DNA of 21,385 nt. Source: Sphingomonas_R sp036387535. Lineage in GTDB: Bacteria > Pseudomonadota > Alphaproteobacteria > Sphingomonadales > Sphingomonadaceae. A model generated the notes under the pieces. It ran no database searches. It was not told the DNA's origin and saw only the letters and a program-made list of their open reading frames with translations. The stretch is from the NCBI RefSeq assembly GCF_036387535.1, contig NZ_DASVTO010000084.1:1-21385 (forward strand). Reading direction: 5' to 3'. The position numbers and the translations under genes were made by a program. Below are positions 6,356 to 15,200 of the stretch, one piece after another. How positions within the stretch are numbered: the first letter of the stretch is position 1; every line of letters begins with the position of its first letter.

Positions 6356-7233
6356 TGACGCGCATTGCCCTGCCGACCGGCGTGGAACTGGATGTCGCGG
6401 AGGCGGGCGATCCCGCGAACCCGGCGCTGATCTTCCTCCACGGATTTCCGGAGTCGCACCGGACGTGGCGGCACCAGATCGCGGCGCTGTCCGGTGATCA
6501 TTTCTGCATCGCGCCCGACCAGCGCGGCTTTGCGCGCTCGTCCAAGCCGGGAGCGGTTGCGGACTATCGCGCGGACCGGCTGGTGGCGGATGTGATCGCG
6601 CTGGCCGATCATTACGGGATCGATCGGTTCACGCTGGTGGCCCATGACTGGGGCGGGGCGATCGGCTGGGCCGCGGCGTTGCAGCACCCGTTGCGGGTGG
6701 CACGGCTGGTGATCGCCAATGCGCCGCATCCGCTGATCTTCCAGCGCAGCCTGATCGACGATCCGGCACAGCGTGCGGCCAGCCAGTATATCACCGTGTT
6801 CCGCGCGCCCGAGTTCGAGAACCGGATCGCGGACATGGGGTTGGAGACATTCTGCGACCGGTCCTTTGCCCCGCATGTCGACGCGGGCAAGATAACGGCC
6901 GCGGACCGTGCCGCCTATCTGGATGAATGGCGGCAGCCGGGAGCGTTGACCGCGATGCTGAACTGGTACCGGGCGTCGCAGATCGTGGTGCCGGCGATCG
7001 GCGCGCCCGCGGAGCCGCCCGCGTGGACGCAGGCGCCATTCCCGGTGCTGGAGATGCCGGTGCTGGTGGTGTGGGGCATGCGCGATGTCGCGTTGCTGCC
7101 GGTGCAACTGGACGGACTGGACGCGCTGGTCCGCGACCTGACGATCGCGCGGATCGACGCGGGGCATTTCGTGCCCTGGGACGCGCCGGATGCGGTGACC
7201 GATGCTATGCGCCAATGGCTGGCGCGGGATTGA
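6352..7233 (+). CDS. Alpha/beta-hydrolase, epoxide hydrolase-like
   Basis: This 293-residue alpha/beta-hydrolase resembles epoxide hydrolases. The oxyanion motif HGFPESHRTW starts at residue 30. The nucleophile elbow is VAHDWGG with aspartate (D99) rather than serine, as in epoxide hydrolases and haloalkane dehalogenases. The acid is probably D245 in WGMRD, and the catalytic histidine is H272 in AGHFVPWD. The cap region (about 130-220) contains several Tyr, including Y194-type WYRAS residues that could activate an epoxide. The HGFP and cap features favour epoxide hydrolase over dehalogenase, but the substrate is unknown. The start overlaps the pirin stop by four bases (ATGA); a second ATG three bases later is equally possible. 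Confidence 0.87.
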   Translation: MMTRIALPTGVELDVAEAGDPANPALIFLHGFPESHRTWRHQIAALSGDHFCIAPDQRGFARSSKPGAVADYRADRLVADVIALADHYGIDRFTLVAHDWGGAIGWAAALQHPLRVARLVIANAPHPLIFQRSLIDDPAQRAASQYITVFRAPEFENRIADMGLETFCDRSFAPHVDAGKITAADRAAYLDEWRQPGALTAMLNWYRASQIVVPAIGAPAEPPAWTQAPFPVLEMPVLVVWGMRDVALLPVQLDGLDALVRDLTIARIDAGHFVPWDAPDAVTDAMRQWLARD

Positions 7234-7269
7234 TCCGGACCCTGCGCGGCTGACGGCCGTTCAAACGCA

Positions 7270-8871
7270 ATGCGCGCCTTTTCCCAGCTTCTCGACAGCC
7301 TGGTCTATACCCGGTCGCGCAACGCCAAGCTGAAGCTGATTGCCGAATATCTGCGCACGACGCCCGATCCGGACCGCGGCTGGGCGATGGCGGCGCTGAC
7401 CGGCGACCTGAATATTCCGGCGGTGAAATCGGCGGCGATCCGCGGGCTGGCCGAGGCGCGGGTCGATCCGGTGCTGTTCGCGATGAGCCGGGATTATGTG
7501 GGTGACACGGCCGAGACGGTGGCGCTGTTGTGGCCGAAGCCGCTAGGGGAACCCGCCGAGATCGACGACGGGCAATTGGGGCTGGCGGCGGTGGTCGAGC
7601 GGCTGCGCGGCCTGGGACGGGCGGACGGTCCGGCGGCGATCGCGGGCATGCTGGATCATCTGGATTCGTCGGGCCGCTATGCCCTGTTGAAGCTGGCGAC
7701 CGGCGGGTTGCGGGTCGGCGTGTCCGCCCGGCTGGCGAAGACCGCACTGGCGCAGGCGTTCGGGCTGGACGTCGATGCGGTCGAGGAGGTGTGGCACGGG
7801 ATCGATCCGCCCTACGCGGCGCTGTTCGATTGGGCCGAGGGCCGCGCGACGCAGCCGACCGCCGCCGACGTGCCGGTATTCCGGCCGTTCATGCTGGCGC
7901 ATCCGCTGGAGGATGCGACGGTCGACATGGCCGACTATGCCGCGGAGTGGAAATGGGACGGGATCCGGGTCCAGATCGTGCGGACTGCCGGCCAGACGCG
8001 GCTGTACAGCCGGGCGGGTGACGACATCACCGGCAGTTTTCCCGATGTCGCGGCCGCGGTGCGCCAGGACGGCGCGCTGGACGGCGAATTGCTGGTGAAG
8101 GGCACGCAGCAGGGCAGCACACTGGCCGAAGGTGACGGGGCGGCCAGTTTCAACGCGTTGCAGCAGCGACTGGGGCGCAAGGTGGTGTCCGCGCGGATGC
8201 AGGCGGATTATCCCGCGTTCGTGCGCGTCTATGACATCCTGTTCGATGGAGCGGAGGACGTGCGCGCACTGCCATGGACGCAGCGGCGGGCGCGGCTGGA
8301 GGCGTTTGCCGGCGCGCTGGACCCGGCGCGGTTCGACCTGTCCGTGGTGATCGATGCGGCGGATTTCGCGGCGCTGGAGAAGATTCGTGCGACATCGCGC
8401 GATGCCGCGATCGAAGGCGTGATGCTGAAGCGCCGCGACAGCCCCTATGTCGCCGGGCGGCGCGCGGGGATGTGGTACAAATGGAAGCGCGATCCGCTCA
8501 GCTGCGATTGCGTGATGATGTATGCGCAGCGCGGCAACGGGAAACGATCGAGTTTCTATTCCGACTATACCTTCGGCTGCTGGACCGAGGAGGGCGAGCT
8601 GCTGCCGGTCGGCAAGGCCTATTCCGGATTTACCGACGAGGAGCTGAAATGGCTCGACAAGTTCGTGCGGACCCACACGACCGGACGGTTCGGCCCGGTG
8701 CGCGAAGTGGAGAAGACGCTGGTGCTGGAGGTGGCATTCGATTCCATCCACGAATCGAAGCGGCACAAGTCCGGGCTGGCGATGCGGTTTCCCCGAATCT
8801 CGCGGATCCGCACCGACAAGCCTGCGGCCGAAGCGGACCGGATCGCGACCTTACGGCGGATGATCGGGTAG
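7270..8871 (+). CDS. ATP-dependent DNA ligase, cisplatin-damage-response type
   Basis: The 533-residue enzyme seals nicks in DNA using ATP. It has an N-terminal DNA-binding domain (1-200), then the nucleotidyltransferase core with K-W-D-G (K228, the adenylated lysine), the motif IV segment EGVMLKRRDSPY and motif V WYKWKRDP, and a C-terminal OB fold. Its start (MRAF-x-x-LLD-x-LVYTRSRNAKL) and length match the family annotated as cisplatin damage response ATP-dependent DNA ligase. In many proteobacteria that ligase sits with a ligase-associated exonuclease, a DEXH helicase and the nuclease PdeM. None of those partners is beside it here. The gene follows the hydrolase by 36 bp and may be cotranscribed. 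No clear ribosome site precedes the ATG. It converges with the glutaminyl cyclase gene, with 6 bp between the stops. Confidence 0.93.
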   Translation: MRAFSQLLDSLVYTRSRNAKLKLIAEYLRTTPDPDRGWAMAALTGDLNIPAVKSAAIRGLAEARVDPVLFAMSRDYVGDTAETVALLWPKPLGEPAEIDDGQLGLAAVVERLRGLGRADGPAAIAGMLDHLDSSGRYALLKLATGGLRVGVSARLAKTALAQAFGLDVDAVEEVWHGIDPPYAALFDWAEGRATQPTAADVPVFRPFMLAHPLEDATVDMADYAAEWKWDGIRVQIVRTAGQTRLYSRAGDDITGSFPDVAAAVRQDGALDGELLVKGTQQGSTLAEGDGAASFNALQQRLGRKVVSARMQADYPAFVRVYDILFDGAEDVRALPWTQRRARLEAFAGALDPARFDLSVVIDAADFAALEKIRATSRDAAIEGVMLKRRDSPYVAGRRAGMWYKWKRDPLSCDCVMMYAQRGNGKRSSFYSDYTFGCWTEEGELLPVGKAYSGFTDEELKWLDKFVRTHTTGRFGPVREVEKTLVLEVAFDSIHESKRHKSGLAMRFPRISRIRTDKPAAEADRIATLRRMIG

Positions 8872-8877
8872 TCCGGA

Positions 8878-9681
8878 TCAGCGCGGAATGCGGATTTCGA
8901 ACAGCGCGGGCCAGTTCTTGCCGGTCACGAACAGCCGGTCGCCCTGCGCGTCATAGGCGATGCCGTTCAGCACCGCGTCCGGATCCCGCGCGCCGACCTG
9001 CGCGACGATCGAGCGGAGGTCCAGCCAGCCCTTGACCACGCCGGTCGCGGGATCGATCCGCGCGATCATCGGTGTCTGCCACACATTGGCGAGGATCTCG
9101 CCCTTCACATATTCCAGCTCGTTCATGTTGTAGAGCGGCTGGCCGTCGGCGGTGACGCGGAGCCGGCCCTGTTCGGCAAAGCTGACGGGATCGAGGAAGC
9201 GCAGTTCCGGGGTGCCGTCCGACAGGATCAGGCGGCGGCCGTCGCCGGTCAGGCCCCAGCCTTCGCCGGGATAGCGGAACTCCGCCTTGCGGCGGAGCGT
9301 CGCGCGGTCCCAGCGCCAGCCGCGTTCGCTTTGCCAGCTGAGGCTGACCAGATCGTCCTTCCACAGCGCCATGCCTTCGCCGAAGACGGTGGCGGGGACG
9401 GCGGTGCGTTGCAGGACCTTCCCATCGGCGAGGCGGACGTGGCGGATTTCCGACCGTCCGATCTGGCCGGTGCTTTCGTACAGGCTGCCGCGGTCCCACA
9501 GCAGCCCCTGGGTGAAGGCGTTGCTGTCATGTGGATAGCGCCGGACGATCGTTGGCACTATCACCGGGACCGGCGTCGGCGTGGCCGCCTGCGTGGTCGG
9601 CGTGGAGTCCCGCGGCGGCGGCGACCCGGGCGGAGCGGCCGAACAGGCGATCAGCGGGAGCAGGCACAATAACGGGCGCAT
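8878..9681 (-). CDS. Glutaminyl-peptide cyclotransferase, lipoprotein form
   Basis: The 267-residue product matches the five-bladed beta-propeller glutaminyl cyclases (plant/bacterial type), which turn N-terminal glutamine into pyroglutamate. Family signatures are RYPHDSNAFTQGLLW, ESTGQIGRSEIR, FGEGMALWKDDLVSLSW, LILSDGT, and NELEYVKGEILANVWQT followed by VLNGIAYD and LFVTGKNWP. The N-terminus MRPLLCLLPLIACS looks like a lipoprotein signal with the cysteine of LIAC as lipidation site, so the enzyme should face the periplasm. A Pro/Thr-rich linker (about 16-42) follows. The reading frame is open far upstream into the MAPEG gene; I chose the ATG at 9681 because the signal peptide starts there. 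Its ribosome site is weak (GGAAA). Confidence 0.88.
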   Translation of the reverse strand: MRPLLCLLPLIACSAAPPGSPPPRDSTPTTQAATPTPVPVIVPTIVRRYPHDSNAFTQGLLWDRGSLYESTGQIGRSEIRHVRLADGKVLQRTAVPATVFGEGMALWKDDLVSLSWQSERGWRWDRATLRRKAEFRYPGEGWGLTGDGRRLILSDGTPELRFLDPVSFAEQGRLRVTADGQPLYNMNELEYVKGEILANVWQTPMIARIDPATGVVKGWLDLRSIVAQVGARDPDAVLNGIAYDAQGDRLFVTGKNWPALFEIRIPR

Positions 9682-9755
9682 GGCGGGTTTCCGACAGGAG
9701 CGGGTGACACCGTATATCGCGGAGCCGGCGCCAGGGCGCCAGGGAATTTGGGCGA

Positions 9756-10151
9756 TCAGCCGATCAGCAGCGCCGACAGGACCAGGACAAACCCCAGGAA
9801 CGCCACGCCGAAGATCGCGGTGCGGAGTTTCGGGATGCCCGCGGCATAGACCGGCAGATAGGCGAGCCGCGCCCAGAAGAAGAGATGTGCGCCCAGTTCG
9901 GTCTTCCAGCCCAGCCGGCCAGCCGCGACCGCCCCGAGCAGCGCGACGGCGAACAGCGGAAAGGTTTCGAAGAAGTTCGCCTGTGCGCGGGTCAGCCGGC
10001 CGACGATCGGGTTGGGCGGCGGCAGCTCCTCGTCGCGCGCGCCCATGTTCCAGCGGACGCCATATTGCCGCGTGCGGACCTGCGCCGCAGCCAGGATATG
10101 GACCGCGCCCAACAGGGTGGACCAGCCGAGCAGCGTCAGTTCGATGGGCAT
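9756..10151 (-). CDS. MAPEG family membrane protein
   Basis: This 131-residue integral membrane protein has four hydrophobic segments, at about 5-25, 62-80, 86-104 and 112-130. The layout and the segment Q-A-N-F-F-E-T-F-P-L-F (58-68) are typical of the MAPEG superfamily. These are membrane-associated proteins of eicosanoid and glutathione metabolism that include microsomal glutathione transferases. Bacterial members of this short kind are mostly uncharacterised, so a glutathione-dependent role is possible but unproven. It lies 74 bp upstream of the glutaminyl cyclase gene on the same strand and is divergent from the small membrane protein at 10264. The ribosome site before ATG 10151 is weak (GGGAAA). 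Confidence 0.85.
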   Translation of the reverse strand: MPIELTLLGWSTLLGAVHILAAAQVRTRQYGVRWNMGARDEELPPPNPIVGRLTRAQANFFETFPLFAVALLGAVAAGRLGWKTELGAHLFFWARLAYLPVYAAGIPKLRTAIFGVAFLGFVLVLSALLIG

Positions 10152-10263
10152 GTGGCGGATTTCCCGATCGGGGTAGCGGACACCGGAGCGTAGGGCGGCT
10201 GTATTGTCGGCGCAATACGCTTTTCCGCTTGATCGTCGGCGATGCGACCCGCATATTCCGGTC

Positions 10264-10485
10264 ATGCTGAACCTCGCCTCGATCGGCATCGGTGCCGTCA
10301 CCTTCTTCTTCGCGCTGTTCGCGTTCATTCCGTTCCTGGGGTGGGCCAACTGGTTCCTGATCCCGATGGCGCTGGTGGGGCTGGTGCTGGGCGCGCTGTC
10401 GCGATCATCGTCCGGGCGCAATTTCAACATCTTCGTGCTGCTGGTGTGCATCGTCCGGCTGTCGCTGGGCGGCGGCATCTTCTGA
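10264..10485 (+). CDS. Small conserved membrane protein of unknown function
   Basis: The 73-residue protein is mostly hydrophobic, with two to three segments (about 3-22, 29-45 and 54-72) joined by a polar loop SRSSSGRNFN. Glycines are frequent and the protein ends in LGGGIF. The same kind of short protein is familiar from sphingomonad genomes, but I know of no function. The ATG at 10264 places the first membrane segment at the N-terminus. A TTG 60 bases upstream would add a 20-residue basic, arginine-rich extension and seems less likely. Its stop is 12 bp before the presumed GTG start of the RarD-like transporter, so the two are probably cotranscribed. Confidence 0.7.
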   Translation: MLNLASIGIGAVTFFFALFAFIPFLGWANWFLIPMALVGLVLGALSRSSSGRNFNIFVLLVCIVRLSLGGGIF

Positions 10486-10496
10486 TCGCGGAGGCG

Positions 10497-11393
10497 GTGC
10501 GCCGGGACGCGCGGTTCGGCGCGCTGTGCGGCGTCGGGGCCTATGTTTCTTGGGGGCTGCTGCCGCTGTTCCTCAAGACGTTGAGCGGCGTGCCGACGGT
10601 GCAGATCGTCGCGCACCGCGTGCTGTGGTCCCTGTTGCTGCTGGCTGCGATCGTGACCGCGGTGCGGGGTTGGGCGGCGATCCGGGCGGCCGTGACGACG
10701 CCGCGATCCGTGCTGGCGCTGGGGCTGAGCGCGGTATTGATCGCGATCAATTGGCTGGTCTACATCTGGGCGGTGACGCACGGCCATGTCGTGGAGGCAA
10801 GCCTCGGTTATTTCATCAACCCGCTGGTGAACGTCGCGCTGGGGGTGATCGTGCTGCGCGAACGGCTGCGGCCGGTCCAGGCGCTGGCGGTCGCCATTGC
10901 GGTCGTGGGGGTGCTGGTGCTCGCGCTGTCGGGCGGCAGCGCGGTGTGGATTTCCGGCCTGGTGGCGTTGTCGTTCGGCATTTACGGCGTGGTGCGCAAG
11001 CTGGTCGCGGTCGATGCGCTGGCCGGGCTGACGATCGAAACGGCATGGTTGGCGCCGGTCGCGCTGGCGCTGCTCGCCTGGACGGCGGAGCAGGGAACGG
11101 CGGCGTTCGGGCCCGACCTGCGGCTGAACCTGCTATTGATGCTGGCGGGGGTGGTGACGGCGTTGCCGCTGCTGATGTTCGCGGCGGCCGCGCGCCGGAT
11201 GCGCTATGCGACGCTCGGGCTGTTCCAATATGTCGCGCCGACGCTGCAGTTTCTGGAAGCGGTGTGGCTGTTCGGCGAACCGCTCCGGCCGGTGCATCTG
11301 GTGACGTTCGGGTGCATCTGGACCGGCTGTGCGCTCTATGCCGCCGACATGTTCCGCGGCGCACGCGCGCCGGCGGTGCTGGCGACAGAATAG
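10497..11393 (+). CDS. rarD: RarD-like EamA family transporter
   Basis: The 298-residue protein has about ten transmembrane helices in two EamA repeats and matches the RarD branch of drug/metabolite transporters. Branch features are GLLPLFLK near the N-terminus, VAHRVLWSLLLL, the NW-LVYIWAV segment followed by H-VVEASLGYFINPL, and GLFQYVAPTLQFL in the second half. The physiological substrate of RarD proteins is not firmly known. No in-frame ATG fits the family N-terminus. The GTG at 10497 gives about 20 residues before the first helix, as expected, although GGAGG lies only 2 bases before it. The frame is open upstream through the small membrane protein. A tRNA gene follows 93 bp after the stop. 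Confidence 0.88.
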   Translation: MRRDARFGALCGVGAYVSWGLLPLFLKTLSGVPTVQIVAHRVLWSLLLLAAIVTAVRGWAAIRAAVTTPRSVLALGLSAVLIAINWLVYIWAVTHGHVVEASLGYFINPLVNVALGVIVLRERLRPVQALAVAIAVVGVLVLALSGGSAVWISGLVALSFGIYGVVRKLVAVDALAGLTIETAWLAPVALALLAWTAEQGTAAFGPDLRLNLLLMLAGVVTALPLLMFAAAARRMRYATLGLFQYVAPTLQFLEAVWLFGEPLRPVHLVTFGCIWTGCALYAADMFRGARAPAVLATE

Positions 11394-11396
11394 GGC

Positions 11397-11425
11397 TTGT
11401 CCCCGGCAGGCCGCCTGCGTATAGG
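11397..11425 (+). promoter_or_regulatory. Sigma-70-type promoter for tRNA-Pro
   Basis: TTGTCC (11397-11402) and TATAGG (11420-11425) are separated by exactly 17 bases and lie just after the rarD stop. Transcription would start near 11432, leaving a leader of about 55 bases before the mature tRNA. The spacer itself holds the short inverted repeat GCAGG-CCG-CCTGC. Confidence 0.5.
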
Positions 11426-11486
11426 CGCCCATCTTGGCTCCGCCGCTCGGCTCCTACCCGGGAGTATCAAACGATCGGCACTCCGT

Positions 11487-11563
11487 CGGGGAGTAGCTCA
11501 GCCTGGTAGAGCACTGTCTTCGGGAGGCAGGGGCCGGAGGTTCGAATCCTCTCTCCCCGACCA
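11487..11563 (+). tRNA. tRNA-Pro (anticodon CGG)
   Basis: The 77-base gene folds into a full cloverleaf. The acceptor stem CGGGGAG pairs with CTCCCCG, the D arm is GCTC/GAGC and the anticodon stem is CTGTC/GGCAG. The loop is TTCGGGA, so the anticodon is CGG and reads CCG proline codons; the G after the anticodon is usual for tRNA-Pro. The T arm is GGAGG-TTCGAAT-CCTCT with one G-U pair. The discriminator base is A and the CCA end is encoded. It is an intact single-copy gene within the window, with no duplicated 3' end seen downstream that would mark an integrated element. Confidence 0.97.
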
Positions 11564-12272
11564 TATTTCTGCTACTTTCTTATATTTACAGGCGATACGC
11601 GGAGGATTAATAGAACCTTAGATGAAGAACATCTCAAGGTCGATCATACGATAGCACGACATCTTGCCAGCATGGTTTCATGGCTTCCCACGCAGCGCGC
11701 TGACGTCGGGTAGACGCGATGCCGTAATGCTAGCGATCGTCAAACGTAGGCAGTAACGATCCGGCCAACGGTCGATGGCGACCGGTCGCCGAGCGCGCGA
11801 TGCAGCCGGTTGCGAGGGCATCGCTTTGGCAAAGCGCCTGGCAAGGCGCGCAAAAGGTAACGCGCTACTATCGGGAAACTCGATCGCTCCGGTCGTGCGT
11901 GGAAGACGCGATCCATTTCCCCGCGGGCCTGTCGGCGACTGACCGGAGGAGGTAGCAGACGCGGCGGGCGTCTCCGTCGCCGCTTTTACCGTCCGTGTCG
12001 AGCGGGGCGTCGCGACGTGACGGGGGAAGGACAGCCCTGACACACCGGGGCGATCAACGCTGACATCCCACGGTACGATCCGCGGCGGAAGACGCGCCCC
12101 GCCCCGGCAGCCCCGCGGGGATGGACGGCATGGCCCCGCATCATACGACATTACCGATCCTTCACGGGATCGTCACCACGCCTGCACCGCGCGGCGTCTA
12201 CGGATCGTGGGCCGACGCGTTCGCTCCCTGGCGCGTCGGCACCCCCCTTCCGCTTGCGCGACAGGTCCTGCG
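11564..12272. other. 709-bp stretch without a convincing gene
   Basis: The first 130 bases after the tRNA are clearly richer in A/T than the rest of the window, and the remainder returns to high GC. One minus-strand frame (11678-12151) is open but its predicted protein is low-complexity and unlike any family I know, so it is not called. Visible structure consists of two overlapping hairpins (11822-11849), an inverted repeat AGACGC/GCGTCT (11957-11973), a GATCC/GGATC hairpin near 12157-12173, and a strong 9-bp hairpin (12211-12240) just before the glycosyltransferase fusion. The stretch must hold the promoter and leader of that gene; I could not pick a -35/-10 pair with confidence. Confidence 0.55.
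12211..12240 (+). promoter_or_regulatory. Strong hairpin in the leader of the GH18-NodB-GT2 gene
   Basis: GCCGACGCG (12211-12219) and CGCGTCGGC (12232-12240) form a perfect 9-bp, almost all-G/C stem around a 12-base loop. It ends 32 bases before the chosen ATG (12273). No T-run follows on either strand, so it is not a classical terminator. A role in leader RNA stability or translation control is possible. Confidence 0.4.
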
Positions 12273-15200
12273 ATGCACGCCCCCATCTTCTACGATCCCA
12301 GCGGACGGCGCCGGCGCTGGTCGCTCGGCACGCTGTTCGCGGCGCTGCTGCTGGTAGTCGCGGCGGCGGGGATCTTCGCGTTCACGGTCGTGTCCGTACC
12401 GGTGCCGCGCCCGCTCGCCTTCACGGTAGAACGCCCGCATCCCCGCCCGCTGGTCCAGCAGGTCGGCCATTTGCGGCACAAGGTCAGCAGCCGGCTGCAC
12501 GCGCTGTTCGGGCGCTGGCTGCCGCTGGCTGCCACGGGTGCCGCCGCGCCGGCGCATCAGACCGTGGTCGGCTTCTACACGCCGTGGGATGATGCCAGTC
12601 GGGCCTCGCTGGCCGCCCATGTCAACGAACTCGACTGGCTGGTGCCGGATATCCTGTCGGTCACCGGGCGGGCGCACCGGCTGACGCCGATCGCCGACCC
12701 GCATCTGGACGCCATCCTGAATGGCGCCGCGCACCGGCCCGCGGTGCTGCCGATGGTGCAGAATGCGCTGAACGGCGCCTGGGACGGCGCCGGCACCGCC
12801 GCCCTGCTGCACGACCGCGTCGCGCGCACCGCCTTCCTAACGCAGCTGGAACCGATGCTCGCCACCCGCAACGCGCGCGGTGTCGTGTTCGACCTCGAAT
12901 CGATGCCGACCTCGGCGCAACCCGATTACAAGGCGTTCCTGGCCGAAGCGCATGCCCGCTTCGCCCCGCATGGCTGGCTGGTGACGCTGGCGGTGCCGGT
13001 CGGCGATGCCGACTGGAGGCTGGCCGATTATGCGAAGATCGCCGATCGGCTGTTCATCATGGCCTATGACGAACATTGGCCGGACGGCGCGCCCGGCCCG
13101 ATCGCCAGCCAGCCCTGGTTCGTGCGCCAGATGAAGGACGCGGTCGCGCGGATCGGCACGGCCAAGGCGATCGTTGCGATCGGCAGCTATGCCTATGACT
13201 GGACCGAGGGCGAACATCCGGCCGAGGCGCTGTCGATCGAGGAGGCGTGGCTTGCTGCGCATGACAGCGGCGTGATTCCGCGTTTCGACCGCGCCAGCGG
13301 CAACAGCAGCTTCGACTATCAGGATGCGGGCACGGTGCATCATGTCTGGATGCTGGACGCCGCCAGCGCCTGGAACCAGCTTCGCGCCGCGCGGGCACAG
13401 GGCGTCGCCGGGGTCGCGCTCTGGCGGCTGGGGACCGAGGATCCCGGCGTCTGGCCCGCGCTGAAGGCGTTTCCCGGCGGCCGCATCCCCGATCTGCGCG
13501 CCATCTCCTCGTCCACCAATGTCGATGTCGAAGGCAATGGCGAACTGCTGCGCATCGCCCAGGTTCCGACACCCGGCGCGCGGCGGTTGGCGGTCGATGC
13601 GCAGGGGTTGGTGCGGGATGAACGCTATGACCGGCTGCCGCTGCCCTATGTCGTCGAACGCACCGGTGATCGCCCCGGGCTGGTCGCGCTCACCTTCGAT
13701 GACGGGCCGGACGGCGACTGGACCCCGCGGCTGCTCGACATCCTGAAGGCGAAGGGGGTTCCCGCCACCTTCTTCATCGTCGGCGAAAATGCGGTGGCAC
13801 ATCCCGGTCTGCTCAACCGGATCGTGGCGCAGGGCAGCGAGATCGGCAACCACAGCTATACCCACCCCAATCTCGCGCTGGTCTCGCCACGCGGCACCCG
13901 GCTTGAACTGAACGCGACGCAGCGGCTGGTGGAAGCCTATACCGGCCACGCGATGCGGCTGTTCCGCGCACCCTATTTCGGCGACGCCGAACCCACGACC
14001 CGCGACGAACTCGATCCCGCGCTGACCGCGCAGCAAGACGGCTATCTGAATGTCGGCCTGCACGTCGATCCGGGCGACTGGACGCGCCCCGGCGTCGACG
14101 CCATCGTTGATCGCACCGTGGCGCAGGTGATGGGCGCCACCGCGGATCGCTCGGCCCAGATCATCCTGCTGCACGATGGCGGCGGCGATCGGTCGCAGAC
14201 GGTGGCGGCACTGCCACGCATCATCGATACGCTGCGCGCGCGCGGCTACCGCTTCGTTCCCGTCTCCGAACTGGCCGGGTTGCCGCCGGCACAGGTCATG
14301 CCACGCGTCGTCGGGGCGGATCTGCTGGCGGTCCGCGCCGATGTCGGCATCTTCCTGGCGCTCGGCGCGCTCGGCTATGCGATCAAATGGCTGTTCTTCG
14401 TCGCCATCGCGCTCGGCCTCGCGCGCGCGCTGTTGCTGGCCGGTCTCGCCCTGATCGCGCGTCGCCGCGAACGCGCCCTCGTCCCGCCGGCGATCGATCC
14501 CGCGCGCTTCGTCTCGGTGCTGATCCCCGCCTTCAACGAAGCCCGCGTGATCGAGGCATCGGTCCGCCGCGTGCTGGCGAGCGCGGATGTGGCGCTGGAG
14601 GTGATCGTGATCGACGACGGATCGACGGACGACACCAGCGCGATCGTCGCCCGCGCCTTTGCGGACGATCCCCGCGTCCGCCTGCTGACGCTGGTCAATG
14701 GCGGCAAGGCGGCCGCACTCAACACCGCGCTCCGCACGACCCGTGGCGAGGTCATCGTCGCGCTCGACGCCGATACCCAGTTCGAATCGCAGACGATCGC
14801 CCGGCTCGCGCGCTGGTTCGCCGATCCCGATCTCGGCGCGGTCGCGGGCAATGCCAAGGTCGGCAACCGCGTCAATCTCGTCACCCGCTGGCAGGCGGTC
14901 GAATATGTCACCGCGCAGAATCTGGAACGCCGCGCGCTGGCGCAATTCGATGCGATCACCGTCGTCCCCGGCGCGGTCGGCGCCTGGTCACGCGCCGCGC
15001 TGGACGATGTCGGCGGCTATCCGGTCGATACGCTGGCGGAGGATCAGGATCTGACGATCGCGATCCAGCGCAATGGCTGGCGCGTCGCCTATGATGTCGA
15101 CGCGGTCGCCTGGACCGAAGCCCCCGAAAGCTTCCGTGCCCTCTCGCGCCAGCGCTTCCGCTGGGCGTTCGGCACGCTGCAATGCCTTTGGAAGCATCGC

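Noticed and set aside
9682..10254. N-terminal extension of the glutaminyl cyclase to 458 residues
   Set aside because: The extension overlaps the MAPEG gene in another frame, and a lipoprotein signal starts at the internal ATG (9681).
11564..11700. Attachment site of an integrated element at tRNA-Pro
   Set aside because: I saw no second copy of the tRNA 3' end and no integrase gene within the window.
11678..12151. 157-codon open frame on the minus strand in the gap after tRNA-Pro
   Set aside because: The predicted protein is rich in R, P, S and A without any domain or hydrophobic pattern, has no ribosome site and looks like chance openness in high-GC DNA.
12837..14945. 702-codon open frame on the minus strand
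   Set aside because: It is antisense to the trimodular glycosyltransferase gene, whose motifs are unmistakable. Long antisense frames are expected at this G/C content.
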